A stretch of 64,000 bases of DNA from positions 85,607-149,606 of the forward strand of contig JAKFDE010000065.1 of assembly GCA_036676295.1 (NCBI GenBank), in the 5' to 3' direction. The translations under genes and the position numbers were made by a program. The notes beneath the pieces are model-generated. The model ran no database searches and was not told the DNA's origin. It saw only the letters and a list, made by a program, of their open reading frames with translations. The stretch's first letter is position 1. Each line of letters starts with the position of its first letter. This document shows, piece after piece, positions 60,961 through 64,000 of the stretch. This stretch comes from UBA4416 sp036676295. GTDB lineage: Bacteria; Bacteroidota; Bacteroidia; B-17B0; Aurantibacillaceae.

Positions 60961-62310
60961 ATGAAAAAAAATATTTTATTTCTTCTAATCCTTTTTGCTT
61001 CAATCATCAAAGCACAAGTCAATCCAACTTACGAAACCTTTACCTTAAAAAATGGATTGAAAGTGTATTTACTTCAATACGGGAAAATCCCGGCAATTAA
61101 TGTCAAGCTGGTTTTAAATACAGGTAAAGTGAATGAAGCCCCCGGCCAGCAAAATTACAGTGATATTGTTTCAAATGCCATATTAATGGGCAATGCGAAA
61201 TATGATATTGAAGCACAAACCAACAAATCATTTGCTTTAGGAACCTCTTTATCTGCTGCGAGCACAAACGATAATACGAGTTTGCAAATGAACATTTTAA
61301 GCAAAGATCTGGATGCCGGCTTGGATCTTATGGCGGCTGCTATTTTAACACCTACGTTTCCTAAAGAAAAAGTGGATGTTTTGATCTCGCAGAACATTGA
61401 TTTCAACAGCCCAACTAAAATGGATATTGCTCAGTTGGCTGATGTGTTCAGTAACTATTCAATTTATAATTTGTCAAACCCTTTAGGCCGTTATTTTTAT
61501 AAAACCCAATTACAAAAAGTAACACCGGCTGTTATAAAAGAATATTATGATTTTAACTTCACCCCTAAAAATGCTAATCTTATTATTTGCGGTAGTTTCG
61601 ATTCCAACACCATTAGATCGGTTGTAGAAAAATATTTTGGTGCATGGAAATCGGCTTATGGTAGCGCCAGTAGTGTGAGCTTAGAAACACCATCTATAAA
61701 AAAACGAGAGATTGCTTTTATTAATAGAAATGCAGCGACGCAATGTGCTTTACAATGGAATAAAATAGCGCCTGCTAAAAACGATAAAGAATCTTTAGCA
61801 TTTTCTGTAGCTAACGATTTGTTCAATGTATTGTTATTTAAAGAAATCAGAGAAAAAGGAGGAAAAACCTATTCCATTAATTGCGCTTACAAAGCCAGTA
61901 AATTTTCTAATTTATTTTCGGTTACCTGTTCTGTTAGGAGTAGCGAGTTGTTTAACACAATAGAATTATTTGATAAAACTTTATTAGGTTATAATACCAA
62001 CTCTATTAGTCAGGATGCTTTTAAAGAATCTGTCAATAAAATGATTGTGAATGTTAAACGCATGGAAAGCCCTGATGAAATAGCTGTTTTTTATGATCCT
62101 TTAATTTATAGTTTTGATAAAAGAAAAAACATCATCAATGATTTGAATGCTTTAAAGATAGAGGATGTTCAAAAAGTAATAAAAAAATATTTTACTCCGG
62201 ACGTTTACAAGTTGGTGATTGCCGGCGATGAAAATAAAGTTGCCGATCAATTGGTAAAAGTTAAAGATTGCAAAAAACTATCCCCGCTTGACATTGAAAA
62301 AGATAATTAA
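60961..62310 (+). CDS. M16-family (insulinase-like) peptidase homologue, probably inactive
   Basis: I use ATG 60961 (449 residues; MKKNILFLLILFASIIKAQ signal peptide). The M16 fold is present (LKNGLKVYLLQYGKIPAINVKLVLNTG; FREK-type segment EIREKGGKTYSINCAYKASKFSN). The zinc site HxxEH is missing: the region reads NYSDIVSNAIL instead. In other bacteria such inactive halves pair with an active M16 partner; no partner gene is next to it here. Exported to the periplasm. Confidence 0.88.
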   Translation: MKKNILFLLILFASIIKAQVNPTYETFTLKNGLKVYLLQYGKIPAINVKLVLNTGKVNEAPGQQNYSDIVSNAILMGNAKYDIEAQTNKSFALGTSLSAASTNDNTSLQMNILSKDLDAGLDLMAAAILTPTFPKEKVDVLISQNIDFNSPTKMDIAQLADVFSNYSIYNLSNPLGRYFYKTQLQKVTPAVIKEYYDFNFTPKNANLIICGSFDSNTIRSVVEKYFGAWKSAYGSASSVSLETPSIKKREIAFINRNAATQCALQWNKIAPAKNDKESLAFSVANDLFNVLLFKEIREKGGKTYSINCAYKASKFSNLFSVTCSVRSSELFNTIELFDKTLLGYNTNSISQDAFKESVNKMIVNVKRMESPDEIAVFYDPLIYSFDKRKNIINDLNALKIEDVQKVIKKYFTPDVYKLVIAGDENKVADQLVKVKDCKKLSPLDIEKDN

Positions 62311-62343
62311 TTGTACTTTTAAAATATCACAAAAAATAATCTA

Positions 62344-62772
62344 ATGAATTTAATTAAGATCTCTTCGATTGCTTTTGTTGCAATTATTATTGCAGCTTGT
62401 AGCTCAACTAAAAAAAGTACAACTTCAACAGCTGCTACTACTAATCCCACAACAACACCTGCTGCCACAAGCTCGGTAGTAGCCAAGCCATCTAATGGTA
62501 TTTTTGTGCCTGGTACTGAGGAGTTAGCTGCTATCCAGACTCAATATAAAGAGGTTACCATGGAAACATTAACAGAAGGGCATGCACTTTATACGCAAGG
62601 AGCTTGTATTAACTGTCATGGCGCAAAAAATATCTATAAAAGAGATGTTGATTCATGGAAAGGGATTATTGAAGATATGGCTCATAAAGCAAAAATTTCA
62701 GATGCACAAAAAGACGCTGTTTATAAATACGTTTTAGCAATTAAAGCTACTCAGCCTAAAGAAGCAAAATAG
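62344..62772 (+). CDS. Cytochrome c-like lipoprotein
   Basis: The 142-residue precursor has a lipobox ending AAC with lipidated Cys19, a Thr/Ala/Pro-rich linker (about 22-48), and a heme motif CINCHG (Cys-x-x-Cys-His, about 88-92). A Met in DMAHKAKIS may be the sixth ligand. The small mono-heme domain would sit at the outer face of a membrane and move electrons. Partners unknown; it follows the M16 gene by 33 bases. Confidence 0.8.
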   Translation: MNLIKISSIAFVAIIIAACSSTKKSTTSTAATTNPTTTPAATSSVVAKPSNGIFVPGTEELAAIQTQYKEVTMETLTEGHALYTQGACINCHGAKNIYKRDVDSWKGIIEDMAHKAKISDAQKDAVYKYVLAIKATQPKEAK

Positions 62773-62782
62773 TTTAGTTTTT

Positions 62783-64000
62783 ATGAATGAAGCGTTGTTG
62801 CATACAATTTGGAAATACAAATTATTAGGGCAAACTAACTTTATTGGTACAAAAAATGAGACTATTGAATTAGTTTCAATCGGTGAACATAATCAGGACT
62901 CAGGTCCTGATTTTTTTAATTCTAAAATTTACGTTGATAAGCTTTTGCTGGTTGGAAATGTGGAGATCCACATTAAAACGTCTGATTGGTTAAAACACAA
63001 ACATCAATTTGATAAAGCTTATGATAATTTAGTGTTGCATGTAGTTTATGAACATGATGTTGAACTGCCTCAAAATGTAAATAATCATGTATCTGTACTT
63101 GAATTAAAGCAATATATTAAACCTTCTTTACTAGAGCAATACGAGAGAATACAACTTTCCAAACAAGCTATTCCCTGTGGCCAATCCATTGCCAATGTGC
63201 CGGATATTATTTGGAAACCCTGGATGGATAGACTAGCTATTACACGTATAGAAAGTAAAACAGAATATATCGAACATTTGTTTCAGCATTCTCAGCAAAA
63301 TTACGAAGATGCTTTGTATTTGCTCTTGTGTAGAAACTTTGGATTTAAAATTAATAATGAGGCTTTTGAATTACTTGGTAAAACAGTGCCTTATTCTATT
63401 CTTAAAAAATACAGTAATAATTCGTTACAAATAGAAGCTTTACTTTTTGGAGCTGCCGGTTTTTTAGATGAGTTGTTTAGCGATCCTTATCCTAAATTAT
63501 TGCAAAATGAATTTGAGTTTTTGAAATACAAACACCACTTAGTGTCAATAAAAAAAGAACAGTGGAAGTTTTCAAAAACACGTCCGGTTAATTTTCCTAC
63601 TATTCGAATCGCTCAGTTTGCCCATTTGATAAGCAAACAACAATCGTTATATCATTTACTGGAAACGCAACCTTGTATAAAAATCTTAAAAGAATTTTTT
63701 GAAGTAGAAACGCATGAGTACTGGAAGTCGCATTTTAAATTTGATATAACTTCGGATATTAGCGTTAAAAATTTAGGAGAATCTGCTTTTAATTCCATTA
63801 TCATTAATACAATCGTGCCATTTGTGTTTTTTATGGCTCAGCATTCATCACAAGATAGTTTAACAGGTTATGGATTAGATCTATTGTCACAATTACCCGC
63901 AGAGGTGAATACTAAAACAAAAGAATATTTGGTGCTGGGTGTTAAAACCGAAAATGCATTGGAGAGCCAGGCTCAAATTCATTTATATGATCTGTTTTGC
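62783..64000 (+). CDS. DUF2851-family protein, C-terminus beyond the window
   Basis: ATG 62783 opens a frame of at least 406 codons that runs off the right edge. The start NEALLHTIWKYKLL and the NQDSGPDFFNSKIYVDKLLLVGNVEIHIKTSDW segment are typical of DUF2851, a large cytosolic family of unknown function widespread in Bacteroidota. It starts 10 bases after the cytochrome-like gene. Confidence 0.85.
   Translation, partial: MNEALLHTIWKYKLLGQTNFIGTKNETIELVSIGEHNQDSGPDFFNSKIYVDKLLLVGNVEIHIKTSDWLKHKHQFDKAYDNLVLHVVYEHDVELPQNVNNHVSVLELKQYIKPSLLEQYERIQLSKQAIPCGQSIANVPDIIWKPWMDRLAITRIESKTEYIEHLFQHSQQNYEDALYLLLCRNFGFKINNEAFELLGKTVPYSILKKYSNNSLQIEALLFGAAGFLDELFSDPYPKLLQNEFEFLKYKHHLVSIKKEQWKFSKTRPVNFPTIRIAQFAHLISKQQSLYHLLETQPCIKILKEFFEVETHEYWKSHFKFDITSDISVKNLGESAFNSIIINTIVPFVFFMAQHSSQDSLTGYGLDLLSQLPAEVNTKTKEYLVLGVKTENALESQAQIHLYDLFC

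Overview
The window is a stretch of ordinary chromosome from a low-GC member of the Bacteroidota. It is most likely a flavobacterial, chitinophagal or sphingobacterial relative; I cannot place it further. Evidence for the phylum: two proteins with type A C-terminal sorting domains of the type IX secretion system (T9SS) and one with a type B (gliding-motility-type) domain followed directly by a PorP/SprF partner; a HmuR-like TonB-dependent receptor; lipobox lipoproteins; promoters of the TTTG-N(18-20)-TAnnTTTG type; few Shine-Dalgarno sequences; an atpD-atpC pair separated from the other ATP synthase genes; and dispersed palindromic repeats. There is no rRNA, CRISPR array, transposase or prophage. 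There is one tRNA gene, with a CAT anticodon.

Layout. 1-4.6 kb: the 5' end of an SPFH/band-7 gene, a LolD/MacB-type ABC ATPase, a T9SS-exported alpha/beta hydrolase and a coiled-coil lipoprotein. 4.6-6.7 kb: a DUF4230 gene followed by a gamma-carboxylase-like (HTTM) membrane protein and its presumed partner. 6.7-11.2 kb: prfB with its programmed frameshift, a glutaredoxin-type arsC, a DoxX protein and atpDC. 11.2-19.4 kb: a 2129-residue adhesin with about fifteen SprB repeats, its PorP/SprF partner, and a 59-residue lipoprotein on the other strand. 19.5-32.3 kb: dnaK, panB, a fatty-acid desaturase, murI, a cyclophilin, glycosyltransferases, an LptF/G permease and a HAD hydrolase. 32.4-39.3 kb: the tRNA, mnmH-selD, a 2OG-Fe(II) oxygenase, small coiled-coil proteins, an esterase and a WYL regulator with a DinB protein. 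39.4-41.6 kb: a TetR regulator, a small ferredoxin-fold-like protein and an MFS exporter. 41.7-44.4 kb: an arsenic-type operon. 44.4-64 kb: a secreted beta-propeller, a TonB receptor, topA, miaB, a mobile-looking four-helix-bundle gene, a sigma-54 activator, a metal-site-less M16 peptidase, a cytochrome-like lipoprotein and a truncated DUF2851 gene.

The most interesting system is the operon at 41.7-44.4 kb. It runs ArsR, a Cys-tailed DUF6428-like protein, a thioredoxin-type arsenate reductase, an aquaporin with a non-water selectivity filter and an NPI second motif, and a ten-cysteine membrane protein. No ArsB or Acr3 pump is present. Two similar ATCG-N8-CGAT operator-like sites lie in front of the first two genes. 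The layout suggests arsenite leaves through a channel rather than a pump.

A second theme is start codons. Four genes (an HTTM protein, murI, an LptF/G permease and a small exported protein) have well-formed expected N-termini that continue upstream of any ATG, GTG or TTG, and appear to begin at ATT, ATA or CTG.
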